Positions 10,240 to 19,572 of a stretch of DNA of 64,000 nt are shown here, piece after piece (position 1 is the first letter of the stretch; each line of letters opens with the position of its first letter). Under the pieces are notes generated by a model, which was not told the origin of the DNA, made no database searches, and saw only the letters and a list, made by a program, of their open reading frames with translations. The stretch comes from Reinekea marina (GTDB taxonomy: Bacteria > Pseudomonadota > Gammaproteobacteria > Pseudomonadales > Natronospirillaceae), in the NCBI RefSeq assembly GCF_030409715.1, contig NZ_JAUFQI010000001.1, forward strand, positions 1 to 64,000, given 5' to 3'. A program made the position numbers and the translations under genes.

Positions 10240-11498
10240 TTAACCTTTCACACCACCAGAGGTTAAACCACCTACAAGGAAGCGCTGAGCAATTAAGAAT
10301 ACAATTGTAATTGGAACGCCGGCTAAAACGGCGGCCGCAGCGAAGTCGCCCCACAATAAATTTTGATCTTGAATGTATTGCTGTGATCCTACTGCGAGCG
10401 TCATCTTATTAATGTCACTGATTAACAAAGCCGCCAAAGGGTACTCATTCACAATACCAATAAAAGCCAAAATAAACACGACGGCCAATATAGGTACACT
10501 TAATGGCAATAAGATTTTATAAAATGTTTGCCACGGTGTTGCGCCATCGATTGAAGCAGACTCCTCCATCGCGGGATCAATGGTATCGAAATAGCCAATG
10601 ATCAAGAAAATATTCAAAGCCATCCCGCCCATATAACCAAAGATGAGCGCCGAGTGCGTATTAAGTGCCAACAGATCAATAAATGCACCCAACTTATCAA
10701 AGATTAGGTACAACGCGACCAAGAATAAGGTATTCGGAAACATTTGAATAACCAGTAAACTTTTAAGCATCTGATCTTTACCCGTAAAGCCTAAACGCCA
10801 AAAGCGTATGCTCCCGTGGTAGAGAACAATAAAATTAGGAAGCCGGTAATACTGGCTACTTTTACTGTATTCATTAACCAAGACAACACAGGGAATTTAG
10901 GAACCGCTACATAAGCATCCCCGTATTGTAAGGTCGTTCGCGTTGCACCTTCTGGTAAACTCGGTACATCTAACTGCCCATTGATCGAGCCCTCGGGCGT
11001 TGTGAAATGAACATCACTTGAGTATTGATCACGGTTTTCTTCTAGATCTAATACAATTTTCTGATAATCGTAAAAGCCTCGCTTGTCTGCCCCTTCAATG
11101 ATGATTTTGTCGCCTACTTGATTCAAGAAGGAAATCGCCAAGTAACTGGTAATAGGAAAGTCTTCTTCACTGAATTCCGTGTCTGCTTGCAACGACCAGC
11201 GACCATCAGCGTAAAAAGTAAGATCCCCTAAGCCGTTATTTAACTCAACAACCTCGACACCGTCTAAATCTTTCTTAAGCGGGTTCATACCGGTGTAATT
11301 GTTCTCCAGCGCTAACGCCCAGTGCTCCATTGTAGGGCTAGACGGTATAAGCAAATTAACTGGATCTACTAAGGTTTGGCCACTGCGAAATGAAATCGAA
11401 ATAACATAGAGCAATGGATAGATAACAAAAAACAAGAATGCTAAGAGTAAAATGTGTACGCCAACAACTCGGGCGAAAAACGATTTTGATTTAACCAT
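10240..11498 (-). CDS. malG: Maltose/maltodextrin ABC permease MalG with enlarged first loop (one frameshift)
   Basis: Inner-membrane permease subunit of the MalEFGK2 importer. The start ATG at 11498 gives [19 protein letters not shown]. About 419 codons result after a one-base deletion near 10800 (AYAF to WRLGFTGKD). The second half matches E. coli MalG closely, including the EAA loop region [24 protein letters not shown] and the ending [10 protein letters not shown]. coli MalG has 296 residues. The extra ~120 lie between the first and second membrane segments as a hydrophilic periplasmic region, from about residue 70 to 200. It starts 16 bases after the malF stop. No malK is present in the window. 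Confidence 0.88.
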
Positions 11499-11514
11499 GT
11501 GAATTCTCCGAGAA

Positions 11515-13083
11515 TTATTTTTGCACGCCAATTTTTACTTTCAATGCTTTGAGATAAAACACAGCCATGATGCCAATCATCACAAAGATAAAAGTCGATA
11601 TGGTTGCACCCAGTGCATAATCTTGCGTATCACCCAAAAAGGCCAATCGGTAAGCATAGTTCACCAGTAAATCGGTTCCACCAGCGGGAGGATTAGAGGC
11701 CAACATCAGTGGAGCGCCTCGGGTTAAGAGCTGAATTAATACAAAGTTGTTAAAGTTAAATGCAAAGGAGGCAATCAACAACGGCAACAAAGGTTTAATG
11801 ATTAACGGCAAAGTAATCTTAAAAAAGTTTACGATGGGGTTCGCTCCCTCTAAGCTCGATGCTTCGTATAGATCTTTCGGGATTGATTGCAACATGCCTA
11901 AGCATAAAATAAACATATAGGGGTAACCTAAATAAACATTCACCAGCAAGATTTTGGTTTTCGACATGGTGATGTCAGTATCCCAAGCCACCTGAAATTG
12001 AAACAGCGCATCTAAGGCGTGGTTAATCTGCCCAAAGTTCTGATTGAACAGTGCTTTAAAAACGAGCATTAGAATAAAGGCTGGCACCGAGTAAGGTAAA
12101 ATCAATAGCAGCTGATAAATACTGCGGCCTTTGATTGGGTCCCATTGCACGAAACTCGCTAAGACAATTCCCAGCATAAATGTTGCGGCCACGGAGAATA
12201 TAGAAAAGAAAATGGTCCAGGTAAAAATTGATAAAAATGGTTTTAACATATCTTTATCAGTGACGACTCTTATGTAGTTATCCAAACCAACGTTAACTTG
12301 GAAACCGGGAGAGACATAATCGCCATTGGGTAGCTCGAAGAAGCCAGTTTCAAAATTTGCGGAAACCTGCTCCCCTGTATCTTGATTGACCAACACATCG
12401 TCTTTTTCAGCGATCCACAATGGGTGTATTTCTGCATATTCCCGTAATTTAGATTTCGCGAGCTCTGTACCATTAGGCAGCACCAGCTTGATATCGGCGA
12501 GTGGTTGTCGGTAAGTAATCACAGACTTTCTTGGGGCTTCTTCCAGCGCTGGCTCTTCGTTGATTGGCACCATGGGTAGTTTAATGGCTTCAGAATTGTC
12601 TAATCCAATCGGATCTTGCGTGATGAACATTTGATCATCGTTCGCCACCAGCGCTAGGTGAAACTGATCACCTTGGTGATAAATTTTTAAACCATAAGAT
12701 TCACTGCCTTCGGCAATATACGTTTGGCTTAAGAAATAATTCTTAGCTTGCTCATATTCGAGTAAGTGCAGGTTTGACTTATTCGTAAAGGTCAGCCCTA
12801 AGGTGTATAAAATCGGCATGATGATAAAAAAGGAAACGCCAACAAGTGACGGGAATATATAGCGCCAGACATAAGCTCTATCTGACGTAAATACGAATGC
12901 AAAAGCACACGTAAACACCAGCATAATGCCTGCGTATAGCATTTCACCTTGGGCATACATTAAAAAGGTAATGTATAAAAAAAACACCGACAACGTGCAG
13001 ACTAAGCCGTACTGAATTACCGTTTTCCATCGCTCCTGGGCCGTCATTTCTGGCGCCATCGGGATGGCGTTTGCATTCGCCAT
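11515..13083 (-). CDS. malF: Maltose/maltodextrin ABC permease MalF
   Basis: 522 residues, near the E. coli MalF length (514). There are three N-terminal membrane segments, then a large periplasmic P2-like domain (roughly residues 100-280) and a transmembrane domain with the EAA loop LYEASSLEGANPIVNFFKITLP. P2 contacts MalE in the E. coli complex. It lies between malE and malG, 16 bases from malG. A 239-bp spacer with two hairpins separates it from malE. Confidence 0.93.
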   Translation of the reverse strand: MANANAIPMAPEMTAQERWKTVIQYGLVCTLSVFFLYITFLMYAQGEMLYAGIMLVFTCAFAFVFTSDRAYVWRYIFPSLVGVSFFIIMPILYTLGLTFTNKSNLHLLEYEQAKNYFLSQTYIAEGSESYGLKIYHQGDQFHLALVANDDQMFITQDPIGLDNSEAIKLPMVPINEEPALEEAPRKSVITYRQPLADIKLVLPNGTELAKSKLREYAEIHPLWIAEKDDVLVNQDTGEQVSANFETGFFELPNGDYVSPGFQVNVGLDNYIRVVTDKDMLKPFLSIFTWTIFFSIFSVAATFMLGIVLASFVQWDPIKGRSIYQLLLILPYSVPAFILMLVFKALFNQNFGQINHALDALFQFQVAWDTDITMSKTKILLVNVYLGYPYMFILCLGMLQSIPKDLYEASSLEGANPIVNFFKITLPLIIKPLLPLLIASFAFNFNNFVLIQLLTRGAPLMLASNPPAGGTDLLVNYAYRLAFLGDTQDYALGATISTFIFVMIGIMAVFYLKALKVKIGVQK

Positions 13084-13241
13084 GTTCCATCCTTTAATTT
13101 ACTTGTAATTGATAGGGCTAAGATTAAAGTTTAATCGTTGATTTGTAAGGGTTGAATTTAACACAGTTGGGCAAAACCCAGCTTAATCCATTTCGTTGGT
13201 GGACTGCCCCTTAAGCTCTTCACTTAGATTATAGTTAAGCT

Positions 13242-13280
13242 AAAAAAAGGGCTTACAGCCGCAGCTATAAACCCTTTTTT
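13242..13280 (-). terminator. Hairpin between malE and malF (attenuating terminator)
   Basis: AAAAAAGGG pairs with CCCTTTTTT around an inner AGC/GCT stem, with a U run on the minus strand. In mal operons such hairpins let malE be made in excess over the permeases. Confidence 0.7.
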
Positions 13281-13281
13281 A

Positions 13282-13305
13282 ACCCCCGAATAGAGTTACG
13301 GGGGT
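13282..13305 (-). terminator. Second hairpin downstream of malE
   Basis: ACCCCCG and CGGGGGT form a perfect 7-bp stem around a 10-base loop, 17 bases past the malE stop. There is no U run, so it may protect the malE 3' end rather than terminate. Confidence 0.6.
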
Positions 13306-13321
13306 CTAGCTAACGGATCAC

Positions 13322-14502
13322 TTATTCAGTGATACGAGCCGCTGCATCATTCAATGCCGCTTCAGCTGTTTGCGCACCTTGAGTAATAGAGGTTAACGCA
13401 GCTTCCATGTTGCTCCAGAACGCATCCATTTCTGGTACGTTGGCATTGGCTCACTGGTTGTCCAAACTTTAAAGGCTTCAGCAATACGCTTATCTTCTTT
13501 ACCCACTTTCTTCATGAATTTCTTATGAGTCACGGCACCTAGGGCACGATCATCATTAACCATGGTCAAACCTTCTTCAGTTAATAGGTAGTTTTCAATG
13601 AACTCTACCGCTAACTCTTTGTTTGGAGAAGAAGCGTTGATACCAGCAGAAAGTACGCCAGTGAAAGCTCTTGGCTTACCTTTTCCTACTTTAGGATAAG
13701 GTGCAAGTTCGAAATCGATGCCCGCTTTTTGGTAATCAGCCCAAGCCCATGGTCCGTTAATGACACAAGCTACTTCGCCAGCTTTAAATGCGGCATCGAA
13801 TACGCCGTAGTCAACACCAGCCGGCATAACACCTTCGTCGATTAAATCTTTAATCATTTGAGCACCAGCAATGGCACCCGGAGTATTAACACCCGTTACT
13901 TTAGAATTGTAAGAACCATCAACCTGTTCAAACGCGTAACCACCTTCAGCTGTTAAGAAGCCATAAGTGAAGTAAGTGTTGTTGTAATCCCACATAAGCG
14001 CTTTTTTACCTTGAGCTGCTAGGCCAGGCGCTGCTTCACGTACTTCATCAATAGATTTAAATGGCTTGTCAACGATATCGGTGTTACAGATCTGAGTAGG
14101 ACCTTCAACGTTGATTGGGTAACCATAGACTTGACCGTTATAAGATGTAGCCGACCAGAAAGAGTCATCTAATGCTTTCATAACATCTTTACTTGGAGAA
14201 ATTGGAGAGATCAAACCAGACTTCGCCCAAGAGCCAAATCGATCGTGTGCCCAAATGAAAACGTCTGGACCTTTACCAATAGCAGCTTCTTGCTGGAATT
14301 TACCGGTTGCATCATCAGGCGTTTCAACAGTTACAGTAATACCAGTGTCATCGGCAAAAACATCACCGACTTCTTGCAAACCGTTATAGCCTTTATCTGA
14401 ACCAATCCAAATGGTCAGAGAGCCTTCTTCCCAAGCCATTGCTTGAGTGCCTAAGGTAGCACTGGCAACAGCCAACGCCGTAACTAATGTTTTCTTCATC
14501 AT
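13322..14502 (-). CDS. malE: Maltose-binding periplasmic protein MalE (one frameshift near the 3' end)
   Basis: Periplasmic solute-binding protein of ~393 residues. The signal peptide is [20 protein letters not shown] followed by AMA, with likely cleavage before WEEG. The mature part starts [20 protein letters not shown] and keeps [15 protein letters not shown] and [16 protein letters not shown], as in MalE. A one-base deletion near 13435 (EPMP to [16 protein letters not shown]) gives the proper MalE end [12 protein letters not shown] and stop at 13322. It is the first gene of malEFG. Confidence 0.92.
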
Positions 14503-14753
14503 TGTTGGAGCTTCCTATCTTATTATTGTCGTGTGCCTAAGAATTACTTCATTACAGCACTTAAATTAACGTCTTCTACTTAAGTGTCCAAGATCGGTTT
14601 TTTCATTCTACGGTAAAATCCACCTAACCCACCCCATCTAACTACCACTTTTGGCAAATTAGACGGAATGGCCATGAAATGTTTGACGATCTTAAGTCTA
14701 TTGCTCAAAGGGTGAACAATAGCTGAATGCCAACTTTTTATTTGCCTTACGCT

Positions 14754-14930
14754 CTATTCATCGTCTAATAACGAATAATGCGTTTGCAATTGATACGCCA
14801 CCAAAAAGGCAATCAACGCCCCGAGTGTGCAAAAAATCGATAAGCTGAACAGGCCACTGTCAATAAGTACCATGGCAGTACCTAATAAAGCGCAAGCGGT
14901 AAAAACGGTAATCAAGAACAACCCTTTCAT
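14754..14930 (-). CDS. Small two-segment membrane protein (58 aa)
   Basis: The ATG at 14930 is preceded by a purine-rich GAGAGGGGG site. The protein is MKGLFLITVFTACALLGTAM with a second hydrophobic stretch (SLSIFCTLGALIAFLVAY) and a short acidic end (LLDDE). Two predicted membrane helices and an ordinary composition suggest a real gene. I do not recognise a family. It stands alone between malE and the chemoreceptor gene, all on the minus strand. Confidence 0.5.
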   Translation of the reverse strand: MKGLFLITVFTACALLGTAMVLIDSGLFSLSIFCTLGALIAFLVAYQLQTHYSLLDDE

Positions 14931-15067
14931 ACAACCCCCTCTCTTCAGAATTCTAGCGCACCCTGCGCCAACTGGTTAAAGAGAGTTTAGTTCACATATT
15001 TCAGGCCTGCATCGAATCGTACAAAAACAACACTATTTGACGACAAATTGACAGCTCAAAAGACCCC

Positions 15068-16798
15068 TTATGATTTGAGCTGATCACTTATTTTGTGCAC
15101 GGAGCCTGCCATCTGATCAAGCAACAGGGCATGTTCAGTTAAGCGCGTAATCTGCTCTGTGATACGCATGACGCTGTCGTCGACACTGATGGCTACCGAA
15201 GATTGCTCACCCGTTGCCTCGGCTATTTGATTATTTAACTTTTGCATCTCACTCACGAGCTGAGCCACCTGCTCTATCGAATCTTGAACTTGCCGTGCAT
15301 GTGCCATATTTTTTTCGCTGCTGGCACGAGATTCACTCATTTCTTTTACGGCCTGCTCGGCACCTTGCTGAAGCTTTTGTACAGTCTCTTGAATCTCAAC
15401 GGTCGATTGCTGGGTTCGGCTGGCCAAGCTCCGTACTTCATCCGCGACCACGGCAAAGCCGCGGCCTTGATCCCCTGCTCTGGCGGCCTCAATAGCAGCA
15501 TTCAATGCAAGTAAGTTGGTTTGCTCTGATATTCCACTGATCACTGACAACACCGTGCCGATTTCTTCGGTGTTTTTAGCCAACTCGTTCACGACTTCGG
15601 TAGAATTGTCGATCCGATGAGTTAATCGCTCCAAGCTTTGAACGCTCTCAGCAATCGTTTGCTGACCAAAAGTGACTGCACTGGTTACTTGTGAAACTAA
15701 TTCAGACGCCGTTTCCGTGGTGGATTTTACCTGCTCCGCACTGTCGGATAATTGATGCGTGGCGACCGATACCATCTCTATTTCTTTTTGCACTTTGTTG
15801 GTATTTTCCGATAACCCTTCTTCTTTTGGACTCGCTTGAGCCATTAAAGAATCAAGTAGCTGAGCACTGTGTTCCGTTGCTTGCCGTGATGAGTTTATTT
15901 GCTCAACTAGCTTGTTATAAGCAGTAACTACGCCATGCAACTCTGGATCGCTATGCGCTTCTAAAAGCGGCCATTCGTTTCTTTTAATACCAGCCTGTAT
16001 CCGTTTCGATAACTGTTGAATAGGTTTTAACAGCATTTGGAATGCAACCGCCGCCGCTATAACAATAATAACCAATAATGCAACGCTGTAGGTCAGTGCA
16101 GATCCGATAATACTCTTTGCGGTTCGTCCAATATTTTCTCCTGCAGCATAGGCTGCATCGCCAGCTTGCTTAATCGCGTTAGAGCCTTGGCTAATCTGAT
16201 CCATTGAATTGGCTTGTTCATTCACGTATTGGTCACGTAAGGCATTGAGCAACGTCAATACTTTATCGGCCTGCAATTTTGCACCTTCGCCCATCGACTT
16301 ACCCATAGACACCGAATTACTTTCGAACATTTCAAACATACGCTCAGCGTAGAGTTGAAAGCTTTCAGCCTCTTTTGTGATGCCTACAAAAACTGCAGCA
16401 TTTTCGGGATCACTTCGGCTCATAGCCGTAAGCTGTTGCAAAAGCTGGTCATGCTTTTCTCGGCCAGACTCTAATGAGGCGGTGACCAACGTCAACGCTC
16501 CTTGAAAATACCAATAGGTGGTCTCATTCAGTAAATTAATGGCACCGTTTATTTGATGTACCCGCTCGATATTAATTTGCTGATTTGCGATTAACTCGAT
16601 GTGCTGTGTTGATTGCGCTGCTTGCGTTGCTATGAGGGTTAATTGTTGATCGACTATCGGATGAACCGTCTGAATCTTTTTTATAATAAATAGGTTTACA
16701 GCAAGCACTGCCAGCGCAATCGCTAATATAAAACAGGCAAAACGCACCTTAAGTGACCCGCTTCGAGACTTAGGCTTTTCTGGGGAGTGGTTTTTCAT
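15068..16798 (-). CDS. Methyl-accepting chemotaxis protein
   Basis: Chemoreceptor of ~576 residues from the preferred ATG at 16798, which has GAGG 8 bases upstream; the longer open frame reaches 16852. One membrane segment near the N-terminus ([20 protein letters not shown]), a helical periplasmic domain of ~200 residues, and a second segment ([17 protein letters not shown]) are followed by a signalling domain. The hairpin tip reads [20 protein letters not shown], the contact point for CheA/CheW. The ligand is unknown. No che genes lie nearby, so it is an orphan receptor here. Confidence 0.93.
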   Translation of the reverse strand: MKNHSPEKPKSRSGSLKVRFACFILAIALAVLAVNLFIIKKIQTVHPIVDQQLTLIATQAAQSTQHIELIANQQINIERVHQINGAINLLNETTYWYFQGALTLVTASLESGREKHDQLLQQLTAMSRSDPENAAVFVGITKEAESFQLYAERMFEMFESNSVSMGKSMGEGAKLQADKVLTLLNALRDQYVNEQANSMDQISQGSNAIKQAGDAAYAAGENIGRTAKSIIGSALTYSVALLVIIVIAAAVAFQMLLKPIQQLSKRIQAGIKRNEWPLLEAHSDPELHGVVTAYNKLVEQINSSRQATEHSAQLLDSLMAQASPKEEGLSENTNKVQKEIEMVSVATHQLSDSAEQVKSTTETASELVSQVTSAVTFGQQTIAESVQSLERLTHRIDNSTEVVNELAKNTEEIGTVLSVISGISEQTNLLALNAAIEAARAGDQGRGFAVVADEVRSLASRTQQSTVEIQETVQKLQQGAEQAVKEMSESRASSEKNMAHARQVQDSIEQVAQLVSEMQKLNNQIAEATGEQSSVAISVDDSVMRITEQITRLTEHALLLDQMAGSVHKISDQLKS

Positions 16799-16910
16799 TA
16801 AAGGCGCCTCAAACATAACTATACCTAAGGAGTAGCCTAGCAGCCTTTGCAAAAATAGTGAGATCAGGCTGATAGAGAAACAGAGTCTTATTTATCGGCC
16901 ATTGTTTGAG

Positions 16911-17378
16911 TTACTTGAAGGGCTTTTCTTTCTCGAAACGAGCCTTATAAAAGGCATCATTCTCTGGGAGACCAATTAATAGCCACAATTCGCCTTTAGG
17001 ACTGACCCGGCTACGAATGACTCGAGCTTCTCGGTCTAGGTATTTTTGTAGCCACTCTAAAGCGGCTTGCCTTGAATTAGGGAGCCGATACCACTGGTTC
17101 GCCCATTCATTACTCCATGCCATTATTTGATCTTCATACACATGGCGAATGCGCTCATCGACACTGGCGTCCGATAAAGGAGACTGCCGAAGTTGCGTAA
17201 CAGGGTAACCCGGCATTTGAGGATCACACACAAATGCCGGCGCAGGAGTGCGGGGGCTATCGGGGTATACGCAACGAGTCATCTCGGTATTTAAAGACCG
17301 AGAACTACAGGACAACATCAAGCACCCTATGGCCAAATAGGCCAACAAAGACTTAATGTGGAGCCAAACGTTCGCCAT
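16911..17378 (-). CDS. Small lipoprotein of unknown function
   Basis: 155 residues with a lipoprotein signal ending LAIGCLMLSC (lipobox at Cys24). The mature part has a Pro/Cys-rich start (MTRCVYPDSPRTPAPAFVCD) and a helical, Trp-rich middle (DQIMAWSNEWANQWYRLP). It begins 40 bases after the serA stop, so it is probably co-transcribed with serA. I do not recognise a named family. Confidence 0.7.
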   Translation of the reverse strand: MANVWLHIKSLLAYLAIGCLMLSCSSRSLNTEMTRCVYPDSPRTPAPAFVCDPQMPGYPVTQLRQSPLSDASVDERIRHVYEDQIMAWSNEWANQWYRLPNSRQAALEWLQKYLDREARVIRSRVSPKGELWLLIGLPENDAFYKARFEKEKPFK

Positions 17379-17418
17379 AATTACCCTCGTACTACCTTTA
17401 AAACCCGAGCCTGTATTA

Positions 17419-18648
17419 TTAAAACAATATACGAGCTCGAATTGTTCCCGTTACTGCCAATACTTTTTCTAATGCCGTTTCAGAGCAATCTGCCGAAACA
17501 TCAATAACAACATAACCGATTTGCTCAGAAGTTTGTAAGTACTGACCAATAATGTTGATGTTATTTTCAGAAAACACGGTGTTAATTTCCGATAATACGC
17601 CAGGAATATTTTTATGAACATGCAAAATTCGATGCGCATTGGGGTGCGATGGTAATGCAACTTGTGGGAAGTTAACGGCCGACAGCGTAGTACCGTTGTC
17701 GGAGAATGTCGCCAGTTTTTCGGCTACTTCAATGCCAATGTTAAGTTGCGCTTCAAGCGTAGACCCACCGACATGAGGTGTAAGAATGACATTGTCGAAC
17801 TCCCTTAACGGTGAGACAAACTCATCCGTATTTGAGCGTGGCTCAACTGGGAACACATCAATAGCGGCACCTAAAAGCTTGTTACTTCGTATGGCATCGG
17901 CTAAGTCGTCTATATCTACTACTGTGCCTCTAGCTGCATTAATGAAGACGCTATTCTCTTTCATTTGATCAAACTGCGCTTTTGCCATCATCCACTTAGT
18001 TGAAGTCGTTTCTGGCACATGAAGCGATACTACATCGGCTTTACTCAGAAGATCATTTAAAGAACCGACTTGTTGAGCGTTGCCCATTGGAAGCTTGGTC
18101 ACAATGTCATAAAACAGCACTTCCATGCCCAGCCCTTCAGCAAGCACACCTAACTGGGTGCCGATACTGCCATAACCCACAATACCGAGCTTTTTGCCAC
18201 GGATTTCATAGCTGTTCTCGGCTGTTTTTTTCCAACCACCTTGATGGCAGGCGGCGTTTTTCTCAGGGACACCGCGTAACAATAATATGGCTTCGGCCAA
18301 GACCAACTCAGCAACCGATCGAGTGTTTGAATAAGGAGCGTTAAAAACAGCTATACCACGGGCGGCTGCGGCTTTTAAGTCTACCTGATTGGTTCCTATG
18401 CAAAAGCAACCTACCGCGACCAGCTTTTTCGCGGCTTCGAATACTTTTTCAGTCAATTGCGTGCGAGAACGGATGCCAATAAAGTGGACATTTTTGATTT
18501 TTTCGATCAGTTCGGCTTCAGGAAGCGAACCTTTCAGTAATTCTATGTTGCTGTAACCAGCATTGGTTAGTGTATCTAAGGCGCTTTGGTGAACGCCCTC
18601 TAAGAGTAAAATGCGAATTTTGCTTTTATCGAGGGAAGTTTTGTTCAT
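17419..18648 (-). CDS. serA: D-3-phosphoglycerate dehydrogenase SerA
   Basis: 409 residues, first step of serine biosynthesis, NAD-dependent. It has the NAD motif GIVGYGSIGTQLG, the catalytic stretches NAARGTVVDIDDL and LTPHVGGSTLEAQ (His), and a C-terminal ACT domain (NIPGVLSEINTVFSENNINI) that binds serine for feedback inhibition. The length matches E. coli SerA (410). It is divergent from the cytochrome gene across 260 bp. Confidence 0.96.
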   Translation of the reverse strand: MNKTSLDKSKIRILLLEGVHQSALDTLTNAGYSNIELLKGSLPEAELIEKIKNVHFIGIRSRTQLTEKVFEAAKKLVAVGCFCIGTNQVDLKAAAARGIAVFNAPYSNTRSVAELVLAEAILLLRGVPEKNAACHQGGWKKTAENSYEIRGKKLGIVGYGSIGTQLGVLAEGLGMEVLFYDIVTKLPMGNAQQVGSLNDLLSKADVVSLHVPETTSTKWMMAKAQFDQMKENSVFINAARGTVVDIDDLADAIRSNKLLGAAIDVFPVEPRSNTDEFVSPLREFDNVILTPHVGGSTLEAQLNIGIEVAEKLATFSDNGTTLSAVNFPQVALPSHPNAHRILHVHKNIPGVLSEINTVFSENNINIIGQYLQTSEQIGYVVIDVSADCSETALEKVLAVTGTIRARILF

Positions 18649-18908
18649 CTTTGGGCTCTGCTAAAGGTGACTAATAGGGTTGCAACTCCATGATAACACA
18701 GGCTTTATGTGGATTTTCAGCCAAATATTGCAATGTAATCATTCATTTCAGGGTATTTTCGCCCTTTTTCTAACTCAATCACAACCAGATACGAGTTATA
18801 TTGAGTATTCTAACCTCTTTACCCTTGGGTTATTGCCGCCTAGGCCACTATATCGTTATACTTGCCGCCATTCTAAAAATTGCTGACTTGAATAAAACGG
18901 ACTAATAC

Positions 18909-19319
18909 ATGAAAAAACTGCTTATTTTAATTAGTACATTGACTGCAAGCTTCGTGTTTGCCGACTATACAAGCTATGAAGACGAAGTAGCCGAACGTTT
19001 GAAACCGGCCGGAAACGTCTGTGTGCAAGGCGAAGAATGTACAACCGCCACGGCTACAGCGACCGTTGCTGACACGGGTCCTAAAAGTGGTGATCAAGTT
19101 TATACAACAGCCTGCGCCGCCTGCCACGGCACTGGTGCCTTAAATGCGCCGAAATTAGGTGATGCCGCAGCTTGGGCGCCTCGCCAAGCCAAAGGTTTAG
19201 ACACACTTTACGCAAATGCTATTAATGGCTTCAATGCGATGCCGCCTCGTGGTGGTAATGCCGCGTTGAGCGACGATGAAGTGAAAGCCGCCGTTGATCA
19301 CATGTTGAATGGTCTATAA
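18909..19319 (+). CDS. Cytochrome c5 family protein
   Basis: 136 residues with a signal peptide (MKKLLILISTLTASFVFA). It has one c-type haem site, C69-A-A-C72-H73, and a likely axial Met at 111 (FNAMPPRGG). A short N-terminal extension carries two cysteines (NVCVQGEEC) before an Ala/Thr-rich linker, a layout seen in gammaproteobacterial c5 proteins. Periplasmic electron carrier. A hairpin terminator follows. Confidence 0.92.
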   Translation: MKKLLILISTLTASFVFADYTSYEDEVAERLKPAGNVCVQGEECTTATATATVADTGPKSGDQVYTTACAACHGTGALNAPKLGDAAAWAPRQAKGLDTLYANAINGFNAMPPRGGNAALSDDEVKAAVDHMLNGL

Positions 19320-19348
19320 AACATTGATCTGAGTACAAGCAAAAATTT

Positions 19349-19373
19349 AAGGGTGGCCTATGCTGCCCTTTTT
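19349..19373 (+). terminator. Terminator after the cytochrome c5 gene
   Basis: GGGTGGC-CTAT-GCTGCCC pairs with two G-T wobbles and is followed by a T run (TTTTT), 30 bases past the stop. Confidence 0.7.
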
Positions 19374-19572
19374 AATGCCCATCCTTTGAGCGTCAGCGCC
19401 AACCCTGCTTTTGTGAACAGTTCGACTTCAACTTCTGTATTTAACTCCAATGTACGTACTACTGAGTCTACCACCAAAATAACTCTTCGTTTTTTCACTA
19501 ATTTATACAGCCAGGTAAGAATAGGGCTAAAGACAAACACCTGCTTTAACCCTAAATAAAACCAATTCGACG

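Noticed and set aside
19358..19540. 60-codon minus-strand frame (GTG start) after the M16 gene
   Set aside because: No ribosome site, overlaps the cytochrome terminator, and its composition does not resemble a known protein.
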